From Bacillus sp. SA1-12 (lineage in GTDB: Bacteria > Bacillota > Bacilli > Bacillales > Bacillaceae), in NCBI RefSeq assembly GCF_000981385.1, contig NZ_LATZ01000119.1:186001-250000 (forward strand): a stretch of DNA of 64,000 bases, read 5' to 3'. The position numbers and the translations under genes were made by a program. This document shows positions 42,905 through 52,233 of this stretch, one piece after another. How positions within the stretch are numbered: position 1 is the stretch's first letter; the number at the start of each line of letters is the position of its first letter. The notes beneath the pieces are model-generated. The model had not been told where the DNA came from. It searched no databases and worked only from the letters and a program-made list of their open reading frames with translations.

Positions 42905-44014
42905 ATGAACAATCCTGTAGTTATTGTTGGCGCTGGTTTAAGTGGTCTTCATGCTGCGTCTCTGCTTACTGAACAAGGCATCAAATGTAGGGTGCTGGAG
43001 GCTAGAGATAGGATTGGAGGAAGAGTATTGAGCACTCTAAGTCCAAACAGGCCTGACTTGGGTAAATTTGATCTCGGGCCTACATGGTTCTGGCCTCAGT
43101 ATGAGAGGACGATTGCTAATCTTGTCAAAAAACTGAATGTAGGAACTTTTGACCAGTACACCGAAGGCGCAATGCTTTCAGAGCGATACCACAAGGAACC
43201 GCCAGAGCGTTATGTACTACCAGAAAACTCTGTTGCAAGGTCGGTGCGATTCAGAGGAGGTGTGCAATCCCTTATCGATGCTGTTGCAAATACTCTTCCG
43301 CCAGGCATAGTTGAGCTAGAAACGCGAGTAACAGCAATTCGACTAGATAAGGCTGGTGCTATCACACTTGAAGCAGGCCGTGCTGATGGAAAGATAGAAA
43401 AAGTTCCTGCAAGTGCTGTAATCCTTGCATTGCCGCCGCGAATTGCGGCGCGTCATATTGAATTCTCTCCTTCTCTCCCTACAGATCTTATGACTGATCT
43501 TGTAAACAAACCGACATGGATGGCGGGACAGGCCAAGGCAGTTGCCATCTATGATCGTCCCTTTTGGAGGAAATCAGGACTCTCTGGATTCGTATCGAGC
43601 TGGGTTGGACCCTTGCAGGAAATCCACGATGCTTCTCCTGAAATAGGTTCTGGTGCATTATTTGGTTTCTTCGGAATGCCAGCAAAAATGCGCCGAGAAC
43701 TGGGAGAAGATAAGGTTTTAGAATTGGTCATTGACCAATTGGTCAGGCTTTTTGGCCCCTCGGCTCAAAACGTACGTGCGATCCTTTACAAGGATTGGGC
43801 CAATGATTCCGAAACAGCTGTTGAGGAAGATCTGGATCCGCTTAGAGATTTTCCGAGTTATGGTCAACCACCAATCGCAGGGGGATGGGAAAGGAAAATG
43901 TTTTTTTCTGGTTCAGAGACGAATTCACAATTTGGCGGACATCTTGAAGGTGCACTTCAGTCAGCTGAACAGGCAGTTTTTGAAATCATTCATTTAAATA
44001 ATAAGCCTTTATGA
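42905..44014 (+). CDS. FAD-dependent amine oxidase family protein
   Basis: A 369-residue flavin monoamine oxidase-like protein. The FAD-binding N-terminus reads VVIVGAGLSGLHAASLL, followed by LEARDRIGGRVLS. Near the C-terminus GGWERKMFFSGSETN and GHLEGALQSAEQAV complete the FAD site. The substrate (amine or a related alpha-carbon) is unknown. Local G+C and codon choice differ from the neighbours (stretches such as TGCCGCCGCGAATTGCGG at 43431-43448), suggesting transfer. AGAAGGAGGTAAGA is a strong ribosome binding site. Confidence 0.82.
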   Translation: MNNPVVIVGAGLSGLHAASLLTEQGIKCRVLEARDRIGGRVLSTLSPNRPDLGKFDLGPTWFWPQYERTIANLVKKLNVGTFDQYTEGAMLSERYHKEPPERYVLPENSVARSVRFRGGVQSLIDAVANTLPPGIVELETRVTAIRLDKAGAITLEAGRADGKIEKVPASAVILALPPRIAARHIEFSPSLPTDLMTDLVNKPTWMAGQAKAVAIYDRPFWRKSGLSGFVSSWVGPLQEIHDASPEIGSGALFGFFGMPAKMRRELGEDKVLELVIDQLVRLFGPSAQNVRAILYKDWANDSETAVEEDLDPLRDFPSYGQPPIAGGWERKMFFSGSETNSQFGGHLEGALQSAEQAVFEIIHLNNKPL

Positions 44015-44057
44015 CACATATTTTCAATACTATTAAATAATGATGTGGAGGCAGGAT

Positions 44058-45023
44058 ATGATGAAAATGATGAAAGCTATGCAAATTTCGTCCAAGGGAG
44101 AAAAGATGAAACTAGTAGAGATTCCGGTGCCCCAGCCGGGAGAAGGACAAGTGCTGATTCGCGTAGAAGCATGCGGAGTATGTAACGGAGATTCGGGGAC
44201 CATTAAAGGGGGAGCTCCAGAATATCCCCGCATTCCTGGTCATGAAGTCATTGGTATCGTTGAAAAACTTGGCACTGGTTCGACGAAATGGAAAATTGGT
44301 GAACGTGTCGGCATTGGATATCATGGAGGGGACAACCATGTAACAGGTCTGACAATGGACGGTGGTTACGCTGAATATATGGTGGCCTATGAGGATCGTT
44401 TGTCAAGCATTCCTCATGAATTATCTTCTTTAGAAGCAGCACCACTTATGTGTGCGGGTGAAACAACGTATAGTGCGCTAAGAAACAGCAAAGCTCGGCC
44501 TGGCGATCTTGTAGCCATCCAAGGCATTGGCGGACTTGGACACCTAGCTGTTCAGTACGCAAAGAAAGCAGGATATCGCACCGTTGCCATTTCACGCGGT
44601 AGTGATAAAGAAGAATTGGTACGTCAACTTGGGGCACATCACTATATTGATTCAGAAAAAGTAGATCCAGCTATAGAATTACAGGCATTAGGCGGAGCCA
44701 AAGTAATCCTTGCTACTGCGCCAAACGCCAAAGCGATTTCTTCACTGATTAATGGGCTTGGTTCAGACAGTGAACTAATTATTGTAGCCGGTTCTGGTGA
44801 GCAATTGGAATTATCAGCAATGGACTTTTTAAGAGGACCGAAAACGGTTAGGGGTTCGTTTACAGGACAAGCAAAAGAAATCAAAGAAGCCGTTAACTAT
44901 AGTGTTCTAACTGATGTACGGCCAATGATTGAAACGTTTCCTCTAGAACGTGCTAGTGAAGCATACGATAAAATGATGGCAGCATCGACTCGGTTTCGTG
45001 CTGTTCTGAATATTTCTGATTGA
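44058..45023 (+). CDS. Zinc-type alcohol dehydrogenase
   Basis: A medium-chain dehydrogenase of about 321 residues. The catalytic-zinc part is EACGVCNGDSGTIKGG and PRIPGHEVIG, and the cofactor loop is IQGIGGLGHLAVQYAKKAG. The structural-zinc Cys cluster seems absent. Substrate is unknown. It is 43 bases after the amine oxidase gene and may be co-transcribed; the aldehyde or alcohol product of an amine oxidase would be a fitting substrate (inference). GGAGGCAGGA precedes several in-frame ATGs (44058, 44061, 44067). Confidence 0.82.
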   Translation: MMKMMKAMQISSKGEKMKLVEIPVPQPGEGQVLIRVEACGVCNGDSGTIKGGAPEYPRIPGHEVIGIVEKLGTGSTKWKIGERVGIGYHGGDNHVTGLTMDGGYAEYMVAYEDRLSSIPHELSSLEAAPLMCAGETTYSALRNSKARPGDLVAIQGIGGLGHLAVQYAKKAGYRTVAISRGSDKEELVRQLGAHHYIDSEKVDPAIELQALGGAKVILATAPNAKAISSLINGLGSDSELIIVAGSGEQLELSAMDFLRGPKTVRGSFTGQAKEIKEAVNYSVLTDVRPMIETFPLERASEAYDKMMAASTRFRAVLNISD

Positions 45024-45320
45024 ACTTTTAAATATAACCTCAACATCATATAAAAAGCCTTTTTTTCTTAAGTTCTATAGTTTCATCTTGACTATATTGA
45101 TATTTTTTGTAGAGAAATTTCTGCGATAATTGTTTAAGTAACGTGGACAATGCACTTGAATTAGCTTCACAACTTTGTATAGAAGTAACCCGCCATTGTT
45201 TCTGTTTAAAAGTGTTATCGATATCAATGCCAGATTAAATAAAAAAATCCTGACAAAATACTCTGGGTCGTTTGTTAGCAGAATGGGCCACATGCTGTCA
45301 AACCGACCTTCTTTTGTTTA

Positions 45321-45353
45321 AAACTCCCGTTAAGATGTACGGGAGTTTTTGTT
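45321..45353 (+). terminator. Rho-independent terminator
   Basis: AAACTCCCGT at 45321-45330 pairs with ACGGGAGTTT at 45339-45348, followed by TT. The rest of 45024-45745 has no gene or structure I can support. Confidence 0.75.
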
Positions 45354-45745
45354 CTGTATAAGTTTTGGGTAAATAACTTGGAAGTAATGTTCAAAATCAA
45401 CATCTAACCATTTAGTACAATGATATATCAATAAAATTGAAGTTAAAATTAAATTATAAGCTCATAATGAGCAAATTCATTTAAAGTAATTTCCAGTCGA
45501 TAAAAACAAAAAGAAAAATTCGGATTTCGTAATGGTTATGATTTTCTAATGAAGGAAACAGATCCAAACCTAGTGAAATTTGAAAAAGATCCAATAATCC
45601 ATTGAAGTGAGTCTTCTAAATATACAAAAAATGGGTGTGGGCTATTAAAAAAATCTTACTAGAAGCTGTCATTTATAATGGGTAAGTTTAAAAAATCGTC
45701 AAAACGAGAAAAATGATAAAAAGAATCCAAAAAGAGGTGGTCTTC

Positions 45746-46141
45746 ATGTCGATTTTTTATTCAGTGGAAGTCGGTGATCCGATTCAAAATGTAGTTATTG
45801 AGAATACTAATACCTATTTTAACAACATATACGATGCATTAATAGATGGATTGCATAAAGTCGAAAGATTAGAAGAAATTCATGGGAAGGAAATCACCTT
45901 TTCTGAAAAAGAACCAATTACAAAAGGAACTAAGGAGCATTCCCTGCATATTTGGCGAGGTTATTTAGATGGGGTAACAGATCCTTTTTATGTTCAGTTG
46001 AATATTGAACAAGAGGATAACGGAAAAATAATTGCCGACCCTAATATTCCAACTACAAAACTAAATAATGACCAAATGACTTTTATTTTAGAGCTCGAAG
46101 GGTTATTAAATAGGGCGGATGAAGATGGCGGATTGTTTTAA
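45746..46141 (+). CDS. Hypothetical protein, 131 residues
   Basis: An acidic soluble protein I do not recognise (MSIFYSVEVGDPIQNVVIEN at the start). Alternating strands and a helix are likely (FNNIYDALIDGLHKVERLEEI). It has no signal or membrane segment. AAGAGGTGG decides for the ATG at 45746. It converges on the MATE exporter gene with a shared bidirectional terminator. Confidence 0.55.
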   Translation: MSIFYSVEVGDPIQNVVIENTNTYFNNIYDALIDGLHKVERLEEIHGKEITFSEKEPITKGTKEHSLHIWRGYLDGVTDPFYVQLNIEQEDNGKIIADPNIPTTKLNNDQMTFILELEGLLNRADEDGGLF

Positions 46142-46157
46142 TTGCTGCGTATACAAT

Positions 46158-46192
46158 AAAACAAGCTGAGTCGAATAGATTCAGCTTGTTTT
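46158..46192. terminator. Bidirectional terminator between convergent genes
   Basis: AAAACAAGCTGA at 46158-46169 pairs with TCAGCTTGTTTT at 46181-46192, with an 11-base loop and T-runs on both strands. Confidence 0.8.
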
Positions 46193-46212
46193 GTTTGAAA
46201 AATAGGTTCAAA

Positions 46213-47574
46213 TCAACTGACACTTTCCTGTATTTCATTACCGGAGGTTTTTAGTTTAATAATACTCCAGTCCTGACGGTAAAATCGGATCATGACCGCA
46301 ACACCAAAAAAGGTTAAATAAGTATATAAAGAAATCCACGCCCCGACGCTTGAAAGCTCTAGGACAAAGGTTAGAACATAGCTAAGCGGTATAAACAATA
46401 ACCAACCTAAAATGAGAGATGTTTTTAATAAGAAGGACGTATCTCCGATTCCTCTCAGCCCTCCGGCATAAAAGTTTAGTAACCCATCAAACAACTGTAA
46501 AAAGGAAGAAATCATGATCAATTTGGATGCAAGCACGTAAACAGAAACATCATCGGTATAGATTTTTGCGATGGGTTCAGCAAGTATATATTGGATAATC
46601 CCCAAAATAAAAAGAAAGATACATCCCAAGATGGCTGTGTTTGTACCAGCTTTTCTGCCTTCCAAAGGTTTACCTTTTCCTATTTCCTGCCCTACAAGAA
46701 TCGTTGCTGTTGAACCAAATGCAAATGCAGGCATAAATCCTAGGCTCATCACGCTTAAGGCGACTTCATTTGCAGCTAATGCATTTGTGCCCAGCCTAGT
46801 TACAAATGCCGTAAATACAAACATTGCCATACTCATTGAAAACTCCTGGACACCTAGCTTAGAACTTTCCCCAAATATGAGTTTTGATTCGGACTTGTTA
46901 AACGGTACAATTTTACGGGTAGCAAACCTTGAATGTAGGCGGAAAAAATACACATAAGCACATAGCAAAAATATAACAACTTCACCGATTAAGAACGCAA
47001 GCCCTGCGCCATCAAGGCCGATTTCCGGCAGACCAAAATGTCCGTATGTTAACCCGTAAGTAAGAAAAATCATGATCAAGTTTCCGATAACCGAGCTGAT
47101 CATCGGCGTTTTTGTGTCGCCAATTCCCCTGAAAAAGCCATGAAAAACAAAGATGAAAATGGAAAACATCATCGCAAAAAATCGAATCTGTAAATAATTT
47201 TTTCCTTGCTCGATCATCTCAGTAGAGCTGCCCATGACTCTAAAGATATCGCCGGGAAATAGCAAGCCAACGACGAAAATGAATAGTGATGCGATCATAC
47301 AAAGATAAAAAGCAATGTACGTTCGCTCAACCCCTTTTTTTATATTTTTAGAGCCGTAGTTTTGTGCAACTAAATAATTAACTGTATGACCTATGCCAGA
47401 AAAAATCGCCCAAGCATTGTACATGATAATATTCGAAACACCAACAATGGCGATTGCAAGTGCCCCGAGTTGACCAACCATGATAAGGTTAATCGTACCA
47501 GTAAGTGTCATGGAAGCGAAGGAGGCAATTGAAGGAATGGCAAGCAGTAATATTTTTTTCCAGTCTTTTAACAT
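46213..47574 (-). CDS. MATE family efflux transporter
   Basis: A 453-residue membrane protein with 12 hydrophobic segments in two related halves. The N-terminal LAIPSIASFASMTLTGTINL and VGQLGALAIAIVGVSN, and the second-half VTRLGTNALAANEVALSVMS, are typical of MATE (NorM/DinF) antiporters that export cationic compounds with sodium or proton exchange. Ribosome binding site GAGGGG. A perfect cre consensus lies 133 bases upstream of its start but may serve the divergent sulfatase-type gene. Confidence 0.87.
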   Translation of the reverse strand: MLKDWKKILLLAIPSIASFASMTLTGTINLIMVGQLGALAIAIVGVSNIIMYNAWAIFSGIGHTVNYLVAQNYGSKNIKKGVERTYIAFYLCMIASLFIFVVGLLFPGDIFRVMGSSTEMIEQGKNYLQIRFFAMMFSIFIFVFHGFFRGIGDTKTPMISSVIGNLIMIFLTYGLTYGHFGLPEIGLDGAGLAFLIGEVVIFLLCAYVYFFRLHSRFATRKIVPFNKSESKLIFGESSKLGVQEFSMSMAMFVFTAFVTRLGTNALAANEVALSVMSLGFMPAFAFGSTATILVGQEIGKGKPLEGRKAGTNTAILGCIFLFILGIIQYILAEPIAKIYTDDVSVYVLASKLIMISSFLQLFDGLLNFYAGGLRGIGDTSFLLKTSLILGWLLFIPLSYVLTFVLELSSVGAWISLYTYLTFFGVAVMIRFYRQDWSIIKLKTSGNEIQESVS

Positions 47575-47706
47575 CGTAGCATCCCCTCATTCTGACGAAA
47601 ACTTAATATGGAAAAATGTTTGTAATGGTTCTTATACAAATTGGCTGAAAGTTTACTCAGTAATCATTATTTTAATGACTATTTTTTTACTTGTCTATCA
47701 TTATTT

Positions 47707-47720
47707 TGTAAACGATAACA
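47707..47720. promoter_or_regulatory. Perfect cre (CcpA) site in the divergent region
   Basis: TGTAAACGATAACA matches TGWAANCGNTNWCA at every position. It lies between the MATE gene and the sugar-type gene cluster that begins at 48002. The rest of 47575-48001 has no feature I can support. Confidence 0.6.
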
Positions 47721-48001
47721 AAGTTATTTTGTCGCAGATTAATAATCATGAAAAAAACACTAATAAATGGGTAAGGAAATAATGCCGTATTACCTGAGGG
47801 ATTCCTATTTGGCTTGATCAACCAATAACATGTCCGAAATGACCATGATTTCATATTGATGATAACCGTATGATTAAACATAAGGAAAGCTAAAGAATTT
47901 ATGATGAAAAATTGCTATGTTAAGACAATTTGTTGATTTCGTTGTTTTGTTGATTGAAGCGGAAATCAATAGACCATTAACAAAGTCTAAGGGGGGGAAG
48001 A

Positions 48002-49396
48002 ATGATGAAAATCATTTTTATTTCATTAGATACACTTCGTGCAAGACGGCTGGGCTGTTATGGATATCAACTACAGACAAGTCCGTATTTGGACAAGATT
48101 GCGAGTCAAGGTGCATTATTTGAAAATGCTTACGCATCTGATATCCCAACAGAGGTTGCTCATACGAGTATTTTTACAGGAAAAGTGGGCCTAACAACTG
48201 GTGTTGTATCACATGGTTCACCATCTAGTTATTTAAAAAAAGAAATAGCTTGGCTTCCAGACATTCTTAGAAGAGCAGGGTTTACCACAGCCGCAGTAGA
48301 TAATTTATATCATTTAAAAGAATGGTTTGCGAGAGGTTATCAGTATTACATGAATACGATTGGAAAAACAAGATGGATTGATGGTCAGACAATCAATGAT
48401 CTTGCAATGCCCTGGATTAGGGAACATAAAGATGAGGATTTCTTTCTCTTTCTTCATTATTGGGATCCTCATACACCATACTTACCACCTGAAAAACATA
48501 TTCCCTTATTTTATGATGCCGGTAAAAACCCTTATGATCCATTAAATAAAAGTATGGAGCCTGCACTCAATCATCCCGCCTATCCATTTTTTAAGTATCA
48601 TCATTATGATCTGCTTGGCAATATAACAGATACTGATTATGTAAGCGCTTTATACGATGCGGAAATTCGGTATTTAGATGATTTGCTTGAAGAATTAGAT
48701 GAATTTTTGTTGAATCAAGGTATTCGGGATGAGACAATGCTGGTTTTATTTGGGGACCATGGAGAAAGCTTAACAGAGCATGATATTTATTGGGATCATT
48801 GCGGACTTTATGAGTCTACGGTACACATACCGCTGATAATTCGCTGGCCTGGCATGATTTCAGAAGGTGTAAGACCAACTGGATTAGTTCAACATGCCGA
48901 TTTAATGCCGACCATTTTAGAAGCCATTGGCCTTAAGTTACCCGAGGGTCTTGATGGGAAAAGCTTATGGCCCTTAATGGAAGGAAAAAAGACCCAGCAT
49001 CACTCTGAGATATACTTAAGCGAATGTGCATGGCAGGCAGCAAGAGGGATCAGAACAACAAGATATAAGTATATTGAAACCTACGATTCAGGACCTTTTA
49101 CGAGACCTGTTTCAGAGCTTTATGATTTGTATAACGATCCAAATGAAGAAAGGAATCTATCTGCTCTTTTGCTAGGGGAGGTTGAAATATATAAACACAA
49201 ATTAGCGAATTGGGTTGACGCAAAGCTTGGAGGTCACGAAGATCCCATGAAGGTGGTGTTACGAAAAGAGGGACTTCCTTTTAAAAGAAGGATAGAAAAA
49301 ATTCTATCGGAATATGAGCTAACATGGGATGATTGGAAGTCAAACCCTAAACGAGAGAGGATTGATTTTAAAAATTCAAATGCGCAAGCGACTTGA
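48002..49396 (+). CDS. Sulfatase-fold hydrolase with Thr nucleophile (not a formylglycine sulfatase)
   Basis: A 464-residue cytoplasmic enzyme of the alkaline phosphatase superfamily. It has IFISLDTLRARRLGCYGY (metal Asp10), LHYWDPHTPYLPP, and LFGDHGESLTEHD (Asp252, His253). The CxPxR motif of sulfatases is replaced: aligned on the following TSIFTG, Thr50 falls on the Cys position and His on the Arg. Cys conversion to formylglycine is therefore impossible, and a phosphodiesterase or phosphatase type reaction is more likely. It is the first gene of a catabolic cluster; a paralogue is at 57451. GGGGGG lies upstream. Confidence 0.8.
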   Translation: MMKIIFISLDTLRARRLGCYGYQLQTSPYLDKIASQGALFENAYASDIPTEVAHTSIFTGKVGLTTGVVSHGSPSSYLKKEIAWLPDILRRAGFTTAAVDNLYHLKEWFARGYQYYMNTIGKTRWIDGQTINDLAMPWIREHKDEDFFLFLHYWDPHTPYLPPEKHIPLFYDAGKNPYDPLNKSMEPALNHPAYPFFKYHHYDLLGNITDTDYVSALYDAEIRYLDDLLEELDEFLLNQGIRDETMLVLFGDHGESLTEHDIYWDHCGLYESTVHIPLIIRWPGMISEGVRPTGLVQHADLMPTILEAIGLKLPEGLDGKSLWPLMEGKKTQHHSEIYLSECAWQAARGIRTTRYKYIETYDSGPFTRPVSELYDLYNDPNEERNLSALLLGEVEIYKHKLANWVDAKLGGHEDPMKVVLRKEGLPFKRRIEKILSEYELTWDDWKSNPKRERIDFKNSNAQAT

Positions 49397-49413
49397 ACAG
49401 TTCCGACAAGCAT

Positions 49414-49467
49414 AAACCAAATTGGAATAGAAGGTGTTTTTTGCCTTAAAACCCAATTTGGTTTTTA
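49414..49467 (+). terminator. Terminator after the first sulfatase-fold gene
   Basis: AAACCAAATTGG at 49414-49425 pairs with CCAATTTGGTTT at 49453-49464, followed by TT. The long loop contains a second short repeat. No other feature is visible before 49640. Confidence 0.68.
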
Positions 49468-49655
49468 CCTCAAAAGGCAAGGGACTGGATGTCAAAGCGC
49501 TCTACAATAGAATGATTTTATTATTTTTTAAAATTACAAAGTTCCTTTTTTATTTATGTAAAGGTCCTCAGGTTGAAGTAGTAGTAATATCTTACTTCTG
49601 GAATATCCTTGTATCATTTTTTTCTAAACTTTCAAATTTAATAGGGGGTATTGTC

Positions 49656-51155
49656 GTGAAGAGTTTTAAGAAAATTTGGCTTGTATCATTGATTACGGTT
49701 TTTATTTCTTCGTTGCTTACCGGCTGTATTGTGCCAAGCTCTTCTCCTGAAGAAACTGGTCAGTCTAATGAAGAATTTAAAGGAACAATTAAAATGTATG
49801 CAGGAACCTATAGTCCAAACCGTGTATTAAATGCAAACCAAAAACCTGCAACAGTATTAAAGAAGCTGGCTGAAGAGTATGAGGAAAAAACAGGTATCAA
49901 AATTGAATTTATTAAAGGCCTGCCTGCAGACCAAGATTACATGACCTGGGTACGGACGAAAGCATCTGGCGGACAGCTGCCTGATATCATTTGGTCCCAA
50001 TGGTATGATGCAAATACGGCATTGGCTAAAGGCACTTTGAGCGATTTATCAAAATACTTGGACAAGCCCAATCCATACGCGGACAATAAAGCATGGAATG
50101 AATTATTAAATCGGCAAATCATTTCTGACACAAAATCAGCTGATGGAAGTACCTATGTTATCAACGGGGATTATGTTGGTACAGCTACTTATTACAATGC
50201 AGAAGCATTCAAAAAAGCTGGTATTAAGGAAATGCCTAAAACCTGGTCAGAGTTTATTGAAGTATGTCAGAAATTAAAGGATGCTGGGTATATTCCGTTT
50301 GCATGGAATCTTGCATCAACTCCTACTGGTACAGACCGTATTACATGGCTTACTCGACTGTTTTTTACAAACTTCTTTGCGGATGAATATGATGATTTAA
50401 GATATACAGGGAATGAGGGAATTACCAATCAGGATCAAGTAATTGCCATTAAAAAGGGTGTATTTGGTTCTGAAAATGAAAAGTGGATGGCGATTTGGCC
50501 TATTCTAAAAGATTTTTCATCGTATTGGCAGCCTGACTTTACTGGCGGGGATTCAAATGGACAAGGCACAATGCTTGCGTTTTTAACTGGGGAAGTAGGA
50601 ATGTATTTTGATGGTTCCTGGGCATCACAGCAAATCAAATCAGCAAATCCTGATTTTGAATGGTCATCCTTTAAGAATCCATTTCCAGATACGGCTACAT
50701 CAGAATTTGCTACTGACTTTGATTCGTCAGCAGCGATCGGAGGTCCTAGTGCTGCATTCCAATATGCCGTTCCATCAAAACAGGCAAACAATTCATTAAC
50801 ACCTGCTAAGGAAAAGGCGATTGTGGATTGGTTAATGTATATCACAACACCAGAGCATAATGAAGAAATAGTCAATGAACTAGGGGAAAATGTTCCTACA
50901 GTTGCAGGTACAAAACCGATTGAAGAGTTAAGCGAATTATCAGATCTTGCAAACAAACCACTGCAAAGCGTTTTTGGAGGGATAAACCTAGAAAAGAAAG
51001 AACTTGATGCTATTTATCGAGCCTTCCAAAGTTATATTTTAGGTGAAACCTCCTTGGAAGAATTTGCTAAGGTGGCAGATACTGAGATGGAAAAAACGGC
51101 TGATTCATTAATACAACAAAATAACTGGGATTTATCAGAATATCTCGATGAATAG
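49656..51155 (+). CDS. ABC transporter substrate-binding lipoprotein (CUT1 sugar type)
   Basis: An extracellular lipoprotein of 499 residues. The signal peptide ends in the lipobox LLTGC near residue 25. The mature part is a large periplasmic-binding fold of the carbohydrate class (AEEYEEKTGIKIEFIKG, LPDIIWSQWYD, EVGMYFDGSWAS). GTG 49656 with AGGGGG at 49642-49647 is the start; the 74 upstream codons of the open frame cross a terminator and are not coding. It precedes two permease genes. The ligand is probably a sugar or sugar derivative. Confidence 0.87.
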   Translation: MKSFKKIWLVSLITVFISSLLTGCIVPSSSPEETGQSNEEFKGTIKMYAGTYSPNRVLNANQKPATVLKKLAEEYEEKTGIKIEFIKGLPADQDYMTWVRTKASGGQLPDIIWSQWYDANTALAKGTLSDLSKYLDKPNPYADNKAWNELLNRQIISDTKSADGSTYVINGDYVGTATYYNAEAFKKAGIKEMPKTWSEFIEVCQKLKDAGYIPFAWNLASTPTGTDRITWLTRLFFTNFFADEYDDLRYTGNEGITNQDQVIAIKKGVFGSENEKWMAIWPILKDFSSYWQPDFTGGDSNGQGTMLAFLTGEVGMYFDGSWASQQIKSANPDFEWSSFKNPFPDTATSEFATDFDSSAAIGGPSAAFQYAVPSKQANNSLTPAKEKAIVDWLMYITTPEHNEEIVNELGENVPTVAGTKPIEELSELSDLANKPLQSVFGGINLEKKELDAIYRAFQSYILGETSLEEFAKVADTEMEKTADSLIQQNNWDLSEYLDE

Positions 51156-51266
51156 GGATACGATACTGGTTTAATAGTAGGGGCTTATAAGGTAAGTTAG
51201 TTTAGGAATATCCCTTATGCTTAAATCTTATAAGCCTGCTTTCTTATTAGAAAGGAGAGGAGAAAC

Positions 51267-52214
51267 ATGCCTGATACAGTCCAGCAAATTGAAAATAGGA
51301 GCATTTTAAAGAAAAATAAAAAATCTGGAAAATTGCGATATAACTGGAAGTCTGGCTACGGAATGCTGATTCCATCTTTTATTCTCTTAATCACATTTAT
51401 GTACTATCCGGCATTAATTGCCATTGGTTTTTCATTTACAAACTGGGATGGATTTAATCAGCCACAATTTACAGGCTTCCAAAATTATATTCGTTTATTT
51501 AAAGATGAGATCTTTTTAATCTCGATGAAAAATGTTGGTGTATGGACGGTGATAAAGGTCATCGTGGAATTATTGGTGCCCTTGATTGTAGCAGTAATGA
51601 TTTTCCATTTAAAAAGCAAACGTATGCAATATATTTACAGGGTACTATTTGTGATACCTGTAGTCGTACCGGGAATTGTCATGTTTATGATCTGGAGTTT
51701 TATGTATGATCCAAATGTTGGAGTGCTTAATACATTATTGAAAACATTGGGTCTGGAAGGGATGATTCAAAATTGGCTTGGTGATCCAAATATTGCTTTA
51801 TATGCATTAATGTTTGTTGGGTTCCCTTTTGTTGTGCCTTTTAATCTCCTTATTTTTTATGCGGGGCTTCAATCAATTTCAGAAAGTGTATATGAATCTG
51901 CCAAGCTTGATGGGATTACAAGGATAAGGAGATTCTTTCAAATTGAAATTCCATTAGTAATGGGACAAGTTAAATTGATTTTAATATTAACAGTTATTCA
52001 GCTGCTTCAAAATGTAACACTGCCATTGGTAATGACAAATGGAGGTCCTGGATATTCCTCATACGTGCCTGGCTTATATATGTATTTCCTTGCTTTCCAA
52101 AACGGAGAATTTGGATTAGGAATGGCCGTTTCAATGATTATATTTGTTATAGTTCTCTTTTTAACTTGGATTCAAATGAAATATATCAATCCTAGTACTG
52201 AATACAAAGCATAA
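51267..52214 (+). CDS. Sugar ABC transporter permease (MalF/UgpA type)
   Basis: A 315-residue inner membrane permease with six hydrophobic segments and the EAA loop YESAKLDGITRIRRFFQIEIP that contacts the ATPase. It has a short cytoplasmic basic N-terminus (RSILKKNKKSGKLRYNWK). AAAGGAGAGGAG precedes the ATG. It forms the membrane channel with the next gene product. No ATPase gene is in the cluster, so a shared MsmX-type ATPase probably energises it. Confidence 0.87.
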   Translation: MPDTVQQIENRSILKKNKKSGKLRYNWKSGYGMLIPSFILLITFMYYPALIAIGFSFTNWDGFNQPQFTGFQNYIRLFKDEIFLISMKNVGVWTVIKVIVELLVPLIVAVMIFHLKSKRMQYIYRVLFVIPVVVPGIVMFMIWSFMYDPNVGVLNTLLKTLGLEGMIQNWLGDPNIALYALMFVGFPFVVPFNLLIFYAGLQSISESVYESAKLDGITRIRRFFQIEIPLVMGQVKLILILTVIQLLQNVTLPLVMTNGGPGYSSYVPGLYMYFLAFQNGEFGLGMAVSMIIFVIVLFLTWIQMKYINPSTEYKA

Positions 52215-52233
52215 TATTTGAAAGGAGAAAACC

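Noticed and set aside
47480-47782. 100-codon plus-strand ORF beside the MATE gene
   Set aside because: It begins inside the MATE gene on the opposite strand, has no ribosome binding site, and contains the perfect cre site.
49434-49655. 74-codon N-terminal extension of the substrate-binding protein
   Set aside because: It crosses a terminator hairpin at 49414-49467. The lipoprotein signal peptide starts at GTG 49656 with a proper AGGGGG site.
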